64,000 nucleotides of DNA from positions 6,138,001 through 6,202,000 of the forward strand of contig JAPTOF010000017.1 of the NCBI GenBank assembly GCA_028554755.1, in the 5' to 3' direction. The DNA comes from Cordia subcordata (taxonomy: Eukaryota; Streptophyta; Magnoliopsida; Boraginales; Cordiaceae). Position numbers and translations under genes: made by a program. The stretch's first letter is position 1. Each line of letters starts with the position of its first letter. Below, one piece after another: positions 11,330 through 23,668 of this stretch. The notes beneath the pieces were generated by a model. The model was given only the letters and a program-made list of their open reading frames with translations. It searched no databases and was not told the origin of the DNA.

Positions 11330-14300
11330 ATGGCAAAATACGCCACCGTCGAATGCCCAATCGACTCCGAATGTGCCGCCGAGATCGCCGCCCTCCTCCG
11401 CCAGCCGCCGCCCGACGAAATCCAAACCTACTTTGCCAACCTTCTCACCACTCACCAACACCACCAGCTCAGCGTCAAACCGAGCGGCCACCACGGCAAA
11501 GGCGTGTACGCCGAGAAAGACTTCGAGCCAAACGACCTCGTTTTGAAGGACCAAATCCTCGTCGGTTTCCAACACGCGTCCAACAAGTTCGACTGCTTCG
11601 TCTGCAGCTTCTGCTTCCGCTTCATTGGCTCCGTCGAGCTCCAAATTGGCCGTAAGCTTTACTTTCAGAACTTAGGGTTTTCCGTAACCAATGATTGTGG
11701 TAGTTCAAGCAGTAATGGTCATGGGAGTAGTAGTAGTAGTAAAGTTAAGCTTCCAAACGACGTCGTTGAGGCATTGCTGAATGGGAGTTTAAAGTTGCCG
11801 CATTCGGATGAATTTAAGTTGCCTGATGTTGTTTCGTGTCCCGGTGAATGCAAAGAAGCTTACTATTGTAGGTAAATTGCTACTTCTTTCGTGCCAGATT
11901 ATTTGTTGAGCTTGAGTTCTTCTGGATTTAATGTCGACTTTTACCTTTTTGAGCTCAATTTTATGGCCTGTTTGGATTTTTTTTTTATTAAAACGCATTT
12001 TTTGCAATAAGCATTTGGTTTGTCTTTCAAGAAAAGCTCAAATTTTACTTCTTTCAAAAGACTGAAATTTTAGCTTCTCAAAAAGTACCTTTTTTTTCAA
12101 AAGTTATAGTAAAAATGGCTTTGGAAAAGAGCCCATCCCAACAAGACCTTAGTACTTTTAATGTTTCGAATTGGTGGAGATGTGATACCTGTGTGGTCTA
12201 CAGCTGATTTTTTTTGAGTCGGTAAATTTGAGGCCATGTGAATTAGTCTTGCTTGTGTGCTTGAGTTTCTAGGCCTCCAGCATGTTACCTTTTCTGGAGC
12301 AATTCCTTGCGATGGTTGATTCAGTTTTGGGCACTATAGTAGAATTCATCATGTACCTTATGAAGCACCCAAAGTTTGAAAGTTATAGTAAAGTTAATTC
12401 AAATGTTAGCTTGGAGAGGAAAAATAGAAATTTGTTGAACCAAAATGGTGGTTGTAAAATATGAACATGGTTCTTGCTTTTGATATACGGTATATATAGA
12501 CTTGGATATTTTACTGGGCTTGAATTTTTGTTACGGCTGTGGTTTTTGAATCAATTGAGTGAATTTTTGATTGTTGTCTAATATTTGGTATTTTGGGATG
12601 GTAGTAAAGAGTGTGCAGCGGGAGATTGGGAAGCGTTTCATTCATTGGTTTGTACAGGGGAGAGGTCGGAAGCATTGAGTGTCAAGGCACTTTCAGAATT
12701 TATACAGCACGCTAATGGTTAGGTTATTTGAATCATTAGTATATTTTTTTTGGACTTACCTAATTAAATGCTGTCTTATCTGAAAAGGGTTGGAATTGCT
12801 CATGGTGTTATTTATGTGAAATTTTGATGCAGAGACAAATGATATTTTCCTCCTAGCTGCCAAGGTGTGTTTTGTTTATTGTCTCCATACATAGAGAAGA
12901 AGAATAGATTTCCATGTAATACTTAATATTATTCCAACACATGAACATACATGGACACGGGTGGAGAAAGCACTCTGAGAATGATTGATCTTATGATAAT
13001 TTTCATGAACATGTGTGATAATTGGAGCGCACTACTAAGATTTTACAATCCCAAGCTTTTCTAATATATAGGACAGATACAACATATAGGAAATTTAGCC
13101 TCGGGAAGGTCATTTAGCTTTTTGTGGTGCTCACCTTTTCTCACTTTTATATTCTTAGCAATGGAGGAAAAATTTTGGTAGATCTAAGTTGGCTTGCAAT
13201 TAGTAATTTACGAATAAAGAAATTGCATGATTAGTACAAAGAACTGAGTGTAGTAAAAATGTTTGGCCTGAATTGCTTCTTGCATGGGAAAATTTATTGC
13301 GCTTGTAATTTTCAGGTGATTTCTTTTACCATTTTGAGGTACAGGAAGTTGAAAGCAGCTTATCTTGAAGAAAGGAAAGATGACAATCAAAAAGTTAAGG
13401 ACAGCTGTTATTTTTCCTTGCTTAAGGAGGCATGGAAGCCTGTCGCAATGGGCTACAAGAGAAGGTACTTTTGATTATCTCCACAAGTCTTTGTTAGTTG
13501 CTAGCTTAATGCAACGTCTTGTAGCAGGAAGAGCTCTAAATTGGATTGATCAGAGGAAGGGTTTTATTTGTGAATATGAATACTTGCTGAGTTGTTGTAG
13601 CTTAAACAGTTCAACCCTTCTTGGTTTGGCTTGGCACTTGAATGTTAATCATTTTTGACAATCAAATATGTTTGTTCTCCATAAAACAGATGCTGGTTTT
13701 ATATCCCAGCTAGATTTTTTAATCACAAATGAGAACCTTTTGTAGGTGGTGGGAGTGTATGTCGTTGCCCAAGGACATTGACGATGAGTTGACATTCAGA
13801 GTGCAAGTAAAGGAGCTGGCGTTCACGGTAATCTTTGTCAGTAGAAATGCATGCAAAATAGGATGTAGACATGCAATAAATACCATTCCCTGCTTCCCGT
13901 CCCAAAAATGAGCATAAAGAGAATAAAAATGCTCGTGTAATGGATAAAGTGTATGGTACTTATGAACTACCAGAGCATCTCAAACTTACTATTTTTCATG
14001 GTTGACTTTTGTTATAGCTTTTTATTGAAAGATGTATTCAGGTGTGTCAATTTGGACGTGAATATTTAATTAGAATTTCTAAAATGATTGACCTGTATGG
14101 GTTTCTTCTTTGGTCTTTTATGAAGCATATGTTATGGCTAATATTCATGCATTGAACATTATCATCTCCTTGTGCCATTCTAGAGCTATGTTTGAGTTCA
14201 GAGTTATGTTTCTCCTTTGTTTAATGCTTTCAGTTTTCTCCAGTCACTGCAGCTCCTAAAGGAAGCCATGTTCGACAAAGAATGCAAGCCATGTATCCTT

Positions 14301-15146
14301 GTCACTACTGATTCATTTGGAACAATTTTGTCTAAAATTCTATGAAATGCATTTTCACATTTTTGAAGTCCTTAACCTTTCCTAGTATTTTCCCTTGAAA
14401 TCTATGCTCATATAATTGGCATGTTTGAGCAGAATAACCTGTAAGTACTCCACCCGTCAAGATTTTCTTTCCATTGACTACTCCTGCAATGTATGTTTGG
14501 AAACACACATGCACATATCTTTGAAAAATGAAACATGATACGGTAAATTTTACTCAACCACTTAGTTTGACTTAATTATAACCTGGCTCCAGGCCGCCTG
14601 TTTTGTTGGTCAATTCTTTTTGTAGGTGTATTTGTTGCTTCATAATGCAAGATTCTTTACAGTCGGATTCAGGTTAGAGTAGTATGTGGTTTAATATTGT
14701 ATTTGTAGGTCATTGGCTGAGAACTGGTTTGGGAGTCTGGACAGACAACGAGGTTGAAAATTGCAGAGCATATGTGGAGGAGAATAGTAAGAATAAGGAT
14801 AAGCATAAGAATAAGAAGAGAAGAAGATGAAGAAGAAAGGAGGCAGAGACGTCTTAGGGTTAAATATTTATTTGATTACACTCTAGTCTGTGAAAAAGAA
14901 GTTGTTGCATGTTTCTACAGCATTAATGACTTAGAGAGGCTAAATATGCTTGGTTTACCAGTGGATTTGCTGCGTGAGTCTTGTCCTCTTGCAACAAAGC
15001 CTAAAGATAAAACAATTCAGCTATCTTAGAATAAAGACAGAATGACCACATTACTCTTGCCTTCAAATAATTACCATGCTTGAAAATAAAATGAATTTCA
15101 AACTCGTTCTGCACTTCAATTTTGCCAAGTAGAGGAACAGAGTCTC

Positions 15147-15183
<37 letters not shown>

Positions 15184-17043
15184 ATCACATTGACTAGTAT
15201 GCTAACTGAATAAGTAGTTATAGACTAGGTCAATCCTAACACCCTCTCCCTGCTCTGTTGGGGTTGAAAACTTGTCATTTGTGTTGATTTTGATAAAAGG
15301 CAAAAATATCAAGTGAGGTTTGACTATTGAAAGGCTTTCCAAAAAAAAAATGAATTTGACTAGTAAAAGAGTTTTCTCCAAACTAGGTTTCAGAAAATTA
15401 AGGGGTCAAGTGTTGAACTGAACTAAGAACAATCTCATTCGAACTAAGTTGTCATATGAGAGGTTTCAGTGTAATTTTATCCTTTAATACCTACATGTGG
15501 CAAGGATTATTTCTTCTTCTTTCTTCCTCATTACCAATAAGTGATACACTCTGTACTTATTTGCTTTTCTGTTTTTGTCAGTTGAATTCTTGATTCTCAC
15601 CTTTCCTATTTGGCAGTGATTTGGTTGTACAGTCGCCCATGGAGGATTATTTTCTCTATATTGATGACCTTCCTCAGTCTGAAAAGGTTTAGAATCATCC
15701 TTTTTCAATAATATAATCCTTGCCAAGCATATAGAAAAGGTTATCAACTTCTTTACTTTCTTTTCTACAACACCAGGAAGAAGCTGAGCAAGTTACAGGA
15801 CCTATTCTTGATGCTCTTGGTGATGATTTTTCAATTTGTTGTCAAGGTTAGTTCAATATCGTAATGGTTTTTGGCTATCCTTTATAAACCTATAAACTTG
15901 GAATGAGATCTTTTCTGATTGTTCTTTTTGATTTCTCTAAAAGCTGGAAATTTTATTTTGTCATATATCGATCACTATATCAATGCATGAAGAGCATATA
16001 GCTAAATCAACATTGCATGTCAAAATATTGCTCACAATACAAACTCGAGAAAGTATAGATACTAAAGTTAAAAGATGGATTTCTGGCTCCTCCCTGAACT
16101 TGAAGCAATATTTCAATATTGTCCACTACTCTTAATCACCCACCTCCCATGTAAAACAAAATGTTGGAAAATTAAAAATTAAACACACTGCATTCATGCA
16201 TGTTTAGTGAAAAGAATAGTTTTGCTTTCTTTATGGTTTTAGATTGGTATACTTAGTCCTGTATCTGCCACTTGTACATTTTAAACATTGAGCTATCCGC
16301 TTGATGATATATGGAAAAGCTAACCGTTAACAATTCTTTTCAGGTTCTGCATTTTTCCCTTTGCAAAGTTGTATGAATCATTCCTGTAGTCCAAATGCAA
16401 GAGCATTTAAACGGGAACAGGTTTGGACTTGACCAGATTCAGTTTATTAAATTTTGTTTGATGTAAATGTGCCTGGAATTTGGCTGTTCTCTTCTAGATT
16501 ATAATTTTCTCACTGGAATTTAAAATTTTCTTTCAAAATTATTACTATGTCCATCAAGTAAATATAGCACATTCAATGAAAACCTTCTACTTAAAATCTC
16601 AGTGTATAATCCTTGATATTCATCTGAGAGTTCGTTCTTCGGGCTAATAGATGCTTCTGGATATGCATTTTGCTAGAATAACATGTAAGGGAATACCAGT
16701 TGATCATAATATTGTTATTTGATATTTTGATACAATAGGACAAGGATGGCCAAGCAGCCATAATTGCCTTGAAACACATTAGAAAAGGAGAGGAGGTAAT
16801 ATTTCCTTTTACGCCTAACCATTTGGACCCTGCTATATTGATCATATGCATGTGCTTTGTCCTCTCTTGAGAAATTTTACCGCGTATCATTTATCAATAT
16901 ACTGATGTTGGCCAACATATTTACATTTTCAGATTACTATATCATATATAGATGAGGACCTTCCTTTCGAAGAGAGACAGGAATTACTTGCAGACTATGG
17001 CTTCAGATGTAAATGCTCCAAATGTTCAGAGGAAGAGTTGTGA
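11330..17043 (+). CDS. ATXR2: SET/MYND histone-lysine methyltransferase, ATXR2-like
   Basis: Twelve exons reconstructed with AG/GT borders and consistent phases: 11330-11871, 12605-12717, 12833-12864, 13316-13464, 13746-13827, 14244-14292, 14386-14440, 15617-15686, 15777-15846, 16344-16420, 16739-16795, 16933-17043. The product is 468 aa; Arabidopsis ATXR2, from memory, is about 473. The SET domain is split as in SMYD proteins. Its first strand carries HGKGVYAEKDF (residues 55-65). Then comes a MYND-like zinc finger with Cys 89, 92, 170, 174, 180 and 184, followed by SET core motif NHSC (399-402), the catalytic Tyr in SYIDED (Tyr 437), and a post-SET CxCxxC (458, 460, 463). ATXR2 deposits H3K36 methylation in the nucleus, in the root/callus LBD pathway in Arabidopsis. 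No lesion is visible. Intron 1 carries a MITE and intron 7 an unexplained ORF. Confidence 0.93.
11965..12148. mobile_element. Tourist-like MITE in ATXR2 intron 1
   Basis: Termini GGCCTGTTTGGATTTTT and GAGCCCATCCCAACAAGACC pair imperfectly; the body contains GCAATAAGCATTTGG and TTTTAGCTTCT, as in the PEX22-intron copy. It lies about 95 bases after the exon 1 donor. Confidence 0.6.
14700..15030 (+). other. Unrecognised coding-like segment inside ATXR2 intron 7
   Basis: Two overlapping frames look coding. The first reads WLRTGLGVWTDNEVENCRAY and continues into a Lys/Asn-rich tail ending KKRRR before a stop near 14829. The second (14754-15029) runs through YLFDYTLVCEKEVVACFYS and LERLNMLGLPVDLLRESC. 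The Lys/Arg-rich AAG/AGA run in between would let a frameshift join them. I do not recognise the product. It could be a degraded processed pseudogene in the ATXR2 intron, or chance. Confidence 0.3.
15147..15182. repeat. Compound (TG)n(AG)n microsatellite
   Basis: About ten TG units run directly into about nine AG/GA units in ATXR2 intron 7. Confidence 0.9.
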
Positions 17044-19050
17044 AACAAGATATATCCAGGCATTATTACTTGCACTTCGATCAAGACCATTCATGACAAC
17101 TCCTGGAACAAAGGATATGATCGTGACTCCAATCTACGTGTTTCATGATTCCATCAAGCTGGAAGATTGAACACGGAACCCTTCAATTTTTTCTCTTGCT
17201 TGCTTTCTTAAATTACCACCATTTAGTACAACTATGTTATAATTTATATGGTCGGAAGGATCATTCTCCTTTGTATCATCATGTAATTTTTTTTCTGCTT
17301 TTCTTATTTATCATTATTATGCTTCAGAAAGAACTGCAAAATCTTAGGACTTGATGGGTGAAACCTTGGTCCAGCGTTGCTAGCTCTGAACGTTTCATGC
17401 TATGGTGATGCCAGTGTGTCCTTCAAGATTTGCAACACTAGTTGCCAACTTAGCAAAATAAGACCTCCATGTATCTCTTTTTGTTGTTCTGTATCTATCT
17501 CTATGTATACATTTAAAAGTAGTATATGTACTCATTAATTAGGGTTTATCAAAAGAGGGAAAGAGGGAAATGCAAGCTTGGACTGTTTTCTTCAAAGTTC
17601 AATATTGATTGCACAGTAGTAACAGTTAGACAAGGTAATAGATTCTCACCTACCATAAGACTAATCACCCTCCATCATTAAACTATCTAAGGGTGATATC
17701 ATGATCCTGTCTCAGTATATGCTCATGTGCTAGTCAATAATGTCATCTTGTTTTAGAAGGCGTATTGAGTTATTAGAAAAAAAAAAAAGGGGGAAAAAAA
17801 AAGGAAAAAGAAGAAGAAACCCCTTATAACAAATTAATTTTTTACAAGGTGGATGTGTGGTAAATGAAAAGGCATTTTGTTAGCGGATGATTTGAAGCAT
17901 GTTAGCTAAAAATACTTCATCTTCTAGCTTATTTAACTATATAAGAATAAGAGTAAGCACAAACTCAGAAAGACTTTAATGACTCAAGGGCTAATAGTTT
18001 AGGGAAAGGCGATTGAGGGGAAGAGGCGGCAGCCCTCGGCCCGATCATCCAATTCTCTTCGACAGACGAGCATGATTTTACAGTTAAAGCAACTTGGTCA
18101 CTTACATTTATCCATCGGAAGGCAGCACCTTCAGGGAATGAGGGATTCTTTAGAACTGATTTAAATAATTTTAGTGACAATTAGTGGAGAAAAAATAATT
18201 TTACGTACTAAAAGCATAGCCCAGAGAACGCTAAGGCATAAAGCAATTAAAAGAACTAAAGGGTGAAAAATTGTAGATATAGCATAAAAATGAAAACAAA
18301 AATGAAGATACACCATGAGAATGAAAACAAAAATGTAGATACACCATAAATACTTATATTCACCACTTTTACACAGTGAAAGAAGCTTAAAGAACTGGTC
18401 TTTATGACTTTTGTAGTTATATCTATTTGGAATGGATTTACTTGCTTTCAACTTTGATATATTTTCTCTATATATGTGCTCGCCTTTAATTTATATTTGT
18501 TTTGTATTGTTGTTTGAACTCCTCTATTTTCATTTTTATTCTCTATCGGTTTCATTTACCAAATAAGCACTGTCAAATACCTTCGGCTTGGTTCTTGATC
18601 CTGAGAGGTAGAATTGAACACACAACGACTTCAGCTGTAAGAGCATGCATTATCTCACGATATCAAGTCAGACCAGTGTTTTTTCTTTTTAATATCCCAA
18701 ATCATATTGAATTTGAAACTAATTCCTATTGGAGTGAGAACGGTAAAAGAAAAGCCCTCCTAACAAGTATGTTTCAGAGATTCAATATTTTCAGTTAGGT
18801 GACATTATGCCACCTTTTTAGGTTTAAGCTTCAATAATAATGTAGTAATAATAATAACAATAATTTAAAGAAACTTCAATAATAATGCATCTAGATATTA
18901 ATTAATAGGGTTACAACGACCAAGATCATAAAAATTTCAATAAGAACGAAAGCAAACGACATCAATTCATGTAGAAAATGTTGAGCAAATGACTCCTTAA
19001 TTATTCATCACAGAAATAATAGAGTATTAGTTTCTGATTAATAATTAAGT
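17044..19050. other. ATXR2 3' flank and head of the LysM duplication zone
   Basis: ATXR2 3' UTR to about 17530, then an A/G-rich stretch (17770-17820). Block 17866-17960 (GCATTTTGTTAGC, TTGAAGCATGTTAG, ATACTTCATCT) matches the 3' flanking block of LysM copies 2-4. Blocks 18590-18665 and 18795-18850 match other flanking blocks of those copies. No gene is supported. Confidence 0.5.
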
Positions 19051-19721
19051 TCAATTCACTGTCCCTTCAACACAAACCCATTGTCCTACGAAAAGTGCAT
19101 CACAGTTGATGTTGGGGTTGATGGCGAGAAAGAATTCAGAAGTCAAGGTGAAGGATTGAGCAATGCCTAAACAAGTATCACCACTTTGCACCCCCACCAT
19201 TGTATCACAAGTTGGTGTTGAAACTGCATCACCTGTTGTTTTTTCATAAACAAACAAATGGTAAAAAGAGGGGAAAAGAAAAAGCCAATGCACCATGAAA
19301 TGAATACTCTATACTCATGCATATTGTCATTTAGCAGCACCAGAATAAGGATTCGTTTGAATTGACTTTTTTAAAAATACTTTTGGGAAAAGTGTGTTTT
19401 TGATAAGTTAAAATTTTTAAATTTATTTTTTTTTAGTTTTTTTGAAAGTCAAATCAAATTGCTATTTTAAAAAGAATATACTTTTTTAAAGAAAAAAAAA
19501 GTACTTTTTTCTTTGGAAAAAAAAAATCTAAACAAGTCCTAAATGTAATGTACAGAAGAACATGGATGCAAATTATCTACAGCCAGATATTATTAAATAG
19601 TATAGTGTATATATATGAATGATTAAGACTCTCCAGCAGTTAGTATTCTACTCTCAGCCAAGGTGATAATGAGGAGAAGTGAGAGTGCCAAAAACACTGC
19701 AGCTCCATTTCTTTTGGCCAT
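19051..19721 (-). pseudogene. LysM small secreted protein, copy 1: splice donor lost
   Basis: Two exons on the minus strand: exon 1 19634-19721 (ATG 19719-19721) and exon 2 19051-19232 (stop TGA). Exon 1 encodes a basic start and a hydrophobic signal peptide (VFLALSLLLIITLAES). Exon 2 encodes one LysM module, with GVQSGDTCLGIAQSF, FFLAINPNINC and GQWVCVEGTVN, and four or more Cys. Both exons are open, but the donor that reads GTGAGTC in copies 3 and 4 is GAGAGTC here (19627-19633). Reading into the intron reaches TAA within four codons, and using the next GT would put TGA right after the junction. Either way only a short signal-peptide fragment would result. The TATA region is also weaker (TATAAG near 19801-19806). 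The intron holds a MITE. Confidence 0.8.
19348..19540. mobile_element. Tourist-like MITE in the intron of LysM copy 1
   Basis: Termini GGATTCGTTTGAATTGAC and ATCTAAACAAGTCC pair imperfectly; TAA flanks both sides as a 3-bp target duplication. The body is AT-rich and non-coding. Confidence 0.65.
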
Positions 19722-19917
19722 TTTTCTTGCTTGCTTTGCACGTAGAGAATATATGATAAGTCTTGCTTTTCTTGCCAATTATTTTCCATAATCTGAAGTA
19801 CTTATACTAAAATTACCAGCCGAATAACTATACAAGCCATATTGCAAAGTTGTAAATCTAGAGGCTGAGACGACACGGCCGGCAAGAAACAATGCCACGG
19901 GTGAACAATACGAGAAT

Positions 19918-19992
19918 GCATATATACATACATACATACATACATATATATATATATATAAAATATATTATGTGTATGTACATGTGTATATA
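19918..19992. repeat. (CATA)n/(TA)n microsatellite
   Basis: Runs of TACA, then TA, then TGTA upstream of LysM copy 1. Confidence 0.9.
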
Positions 19993-20360
19993 CTTATAAT
20001 CTTGTTTAAAGAAAAAATAAAACAGGAAGAAGCATGAGAAAGAATTTTTGTTTCTATTGACAGCTAAAGAGAATTGTTCAAAAATGAGCAGTAGATTCCA
20101 TTGTACGATAATACGATTATTATTTAGGACTTAATTTTATTTAGTTTCCAACATTTTGAGGATGGGTGAGAATTATGATTTACACTTAGAGATACATTAG
20201 GCTAAGTGAAATTGTATAATTTATGATGTATAGGAGAACTTTAGAAGAGAAGATAATTCCTAAATCAATCACAAATATTCTTGATGAAGTGTTAGGTGAT
20301 ACAAGTCAATCATTTTACTCATCAGCTTCCTAGAGAGATTTAGAATGGAGTTTAGTTATC

Positions 20361-20512
20361 ACATATACATATACATATATACACATATATATATACATAT
20401 ACATATATACACATATATATATACATATACATATATACTCATATATATATATATACATATACATATATACATATATATACACACACACATATATATATAT
20501 ACACACACACAC
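20361..20512. repeat. Minisatellite of ATATAC/ATATACAC units
   Basis: An approximately 40-bp unit built from ATACATATACATATATACAC repeats three to four times, ending in (AC)n. Long ORFs across it only reflect the period and are not genes. Confidence 0.85.
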
Positions 20513-21100
20513 TATTCTTAAATGATTTGATCAGAACTATATTTGCAAATTGTTGTTTTCCATTGAAGTTGGTTAACTTAATGTCTATTATAATTACACT
20601 CATAAGCTGGACTAGACTTCAACATGTCGATCAACATTTTTCTTGACATTGGGACCCTCTCTTGGACTATTTGGACTTCATCAAATTTCTTTGGACTGGA
20701 ACATTTACAATATTCTGAACAACTAACTTTACCCTATTTTCGATATCAAAAGTTTTGTTAATATCTCTATACTCTTATTTTCTAATGTTAATATAAATTC
20801 TAAGTTTTTTTTTAATAAAACAAAAAAAAAAAAACACTTAACACTATTTTCAACCCCCCCTACCCCCCCCCCCACACACCCCCAAAAGAAAAGAAAAAAA
20901 GAAAAACTATTGTTACACTAATGTCGGTGAAGCATCTCTTGAATCGCAATATTTTTGTGTAAAGAGGTTTAAAAAAATATTTTTGATTACATATTTCAAT
21001 ATGACTCCACAACGACGGGAATAAAATTTTGACACCGTAATTAGCAGAAATTAACTTTTTAACTGTTCAAGTAAAAATTTAATCTATGTACATACTCTTA

Positions 21101-21305
21101 GGACTCGTTTGCATTGGTTTTTTTTTTTCTAAAGTATTCTTTTAGCAACTTTGAAAAAAGTGTTTTTATGAGAAACTAAAAATTCTGACTTTTACAGTTC
21201 TTTTTTTTTTTTTAGAGTTTCATCTTTTTTCGAAAACTAAGCCAAACAGTTACTGCAAAAATAATATATTTATTTCAGGAAAAAATGTATTTTCTGACGA
21301 GCCCT
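21101..21305. mobile_element. Tourist-like MITE
   Basis: Left end GGACTCGTTTGCATTGG; right end in GACGAGCCC. Body with AAAAGTGTTTTTATGAGAA and TTTCAGGAAAAAATG blocks common to the family. Confidence 0.5.
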
Positions 21306-22335
21306 TTTATACATTTGTTAAATTTCTTAGTTATCTATTTATTTATACTTAGGTTTATCTTCTGTCTTTTCTTTCTACTTTTGTTAGCTCCTTTAACTTA
21401 TCTTTTTTCTATTGTTGTTTGAAGTCCTTTATTTTTTGTTTATCCACTCTTAGCTTCACTGAAAGCATTAATTCATTTGTTTAGTTACATGAATGGGCGT
21501 CATCCTTTAGAAACAAGATTTTTAATCCATCTTGACCTTAAGATAGAACGCATAATTGCAGCTAGAGGAGCATGTACGATCCCAAGGTCAAGAGGGATCA
21601 ACCTATTGAGTTACAATTCCAGCTAAAAGTTTAAATTTTTAGAAAGAGATTGACTATATTTATTTATTGTTCTCAACACAATTATTTTTTAGCTAGGTGA
21701 CTTTTATGCCTTTCATTTGTTAATTAGCTTTAAACTTGTATAATTATGTATGCAGATATTAGTCGAGTTTGGAGTTGAGGGGATAGTTGAAGTAGTTGAA
21801 ATTATTCTCCAAAAATACTAACTTAGATTCAACCCCATAAGAAACGAAGAGCAAAATCGGGAGTGGGAGAAAAAAATACGTTAAGTCAAGTCTCAATTTA
21901 CGATGAGCTATCCTCTTTTGCATTTTCCTTTGTGTTTGGTTTCTAATGTACGTACCTATTATTATCATGGGAGATTTTTTCACGTTATGATGTTGTCAAT
22001 CTGATTGGCATTTTGTTAATTTGTGGAACACCTTGAAGCATGTTATATGAAATGACTTCATCTCCTAGCTTGTGTATATATATATATTAGCTAGTATAAA
22101 TAAGAGTACGCAAAAAGTGATCTGAAAATATATGGAGAAAATGATACATTTTTAAACCATCTTAAAAATCCAATAACAACTAAAAAGCGATTTCCATCTT
22201 CAGCACATTCATCATTTTTACAGAGAAGAAGGACTTAAGCATTTAGGAATTAAATAAATGCCCCCTTATTTCTTCATATATGCATGGATATAACTGCAGA
22301 TTTCATAGCGAGTATTAGCTTCTCATGAATGAAGT

Positions 22336-23668
22336 CTAGTTTACTATGCCTTCAACACAAACCCATTGGCCTACGAAAAGTGCATCACAGTTGATGTCGG
22401 GGTTGATGGCTACAAAGAATTCAGAAGTCAAAGTAAAGGATTGAGCAATGCCCAAACATGTGTCCCCATTTTGTACCCCTACCGCTTGTATCACAACTTG
22501 GTATTGAAATTTCATCACCTGTTGATCGATATCAAGAATAAATAAAAAGGTTAAAAAAAATATAACATATTGTAAGTGTTAATGTTTATAGATGAAAAAA
22601 ATACTTATGATGTACAATAAATTAATTTGAACGGAAAACGTCAATATAGGGATTATATGCCATTTTTGGAAAGCATAAGAAATAATGTGATAAGTTTTAA
22701 AAAATACAAGAACATAATCAAGCATAATCAACTAATTAGATAATACACAGGGATATAAATTAAAGTACACTTAACCCAAAAATGTATCATACATGAATAA
22801 TCTATATCCATATATCGAATAAACGTCTTCTTGGGACTCCATGATATGAGATAAGCCACATCATCCCCTCCTTGTATATGAATGGGTCTCTTCATTTCAA
22901 ATTCATTTGTTCATCATACCTACTATTTGTTAACAATTATCGACATTATGTATCATATATTGTAATTTTAAATTTGGTTATTTAACTGTTAAATAACCCT
23001 GTGTAAAGTACAAAATGTATAACTCGTACAAATTACAAAATATGAAAGTATACAAGACGCTCTCCACGAATGTACTATAGTGTATGTAAGAAATTTTCTA
23101 TTTTAAAAATGACAGAGAGATGACCAATCAACACATATGTACATAGTTATTTTTTAGTTAAAAATTTAATTATTTAATAGTTTAAATAATTTATTTACAA
23201 ATTTCAAAAATTTCATGACTAAATTCGATATCATACTCTAAAAATTAAAAAAAATCATACAGAACACAGAATAGAAATATGATAGTTTATATATTAGAGT
23301 TTCCACTTAAACAAAATCCTAAATCAATCCCTGTGGCATAGTTGGAGGATTGCATGTATCACCATCATAAATGGGATGAAATATTTTCTTCAACCAATTA
23401 TACCATTTAAATACTAGTGCATGAATGATCTAATTAGAGCCTGTTTGGTTCTACTTATTTTGCAATTTATAGCTCCAAAAGAAATGCACCCCTCACATGC
23501 TTTTTATTATTTGCAACTTATAAACCTCAAATAAGCTTAGCCAAGCCAAACATGCTGTTAGACTTACAAAGAAGTCAATATTCTGCTCTCAGCAAGGTTG
23601 ATAATGAGAAGTGAGAGTAGTAATCCCATGGTTAGGAACACTGGGGCTCCATTGTTTCTTTTGGCCAT
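22336..23668 (-). pseudogene. LysM small secreted protein, copy 2: two one-base insertions
   Basis: Exon 1 is 23568-23668 (101 nt, versus 103 and 106 nt in copies 3 and 4); exon 2 is 22336-22518 (183 nt, versus 182 in copies 1 and 4). Compared with copy 4, exon 1 has one extra T just before the donor, which now reads GTAAGTC, so the exon ends in a different phase. Exon 2 has one extra base in the GATACAAGCGG region (about 22484-22490). Splicing the visible sites gives TTG TGA, a stop directly after the junction. The LysM part (GVQNGDTCLGIAQ to CVEGIVN) is otherwise preserved. The TATA position reads AATAAA instead of TATAAA. A MITE-like insert sits in the intron. Confidence 0.8.
23436..23558. 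mobile_element. Short MITE in the intron of LysM copy 2
   Basis: Ends GAGCCTGTTTGGTTCTAC and CCAAGCCAAACATGCT pair imperfectly, about 120 bp apart, ending next to the mutated donor of copy 2. Confidence 0.5.

Larger units (their letters stand above)
19993..22335. other. Spacer between LysM copies 1 and 2
   Basis: AT-rich spacer with the minisatellite, a C-rich tract (20853-20876), a MITE (21101-21305), and three blocks shared with the other LysM units: 21535-21610 (AGAACGCATAATTGCAGCTA), 21690-21740 and 22003-22110. No gene seen. Confidence 0.5.

Noticed and set aside
11252..11644. 130-codon minus-strand ORF
   Set aside because: Antisense shadow of ATXR2 exon 1, whose GC-rich codons leave other frames open.
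17965..18180. 71-codon minus-strand ORF
   Set aside because: No recognised motif, no gene context, next to duplicated non-coding blocks.
20330..20512. Cys/Ile/Tyr/Val-rich minus-strand ORF
   Set aside because: It is the ATATAC minisatellite translated; periodic composition, not a protein.
20361..20512. Regularly spaced repeats resembling a CRISPR array
   Set aside because: Units are low-complexity TA/CA steps with no unique spacers, and the genome is a plant's.
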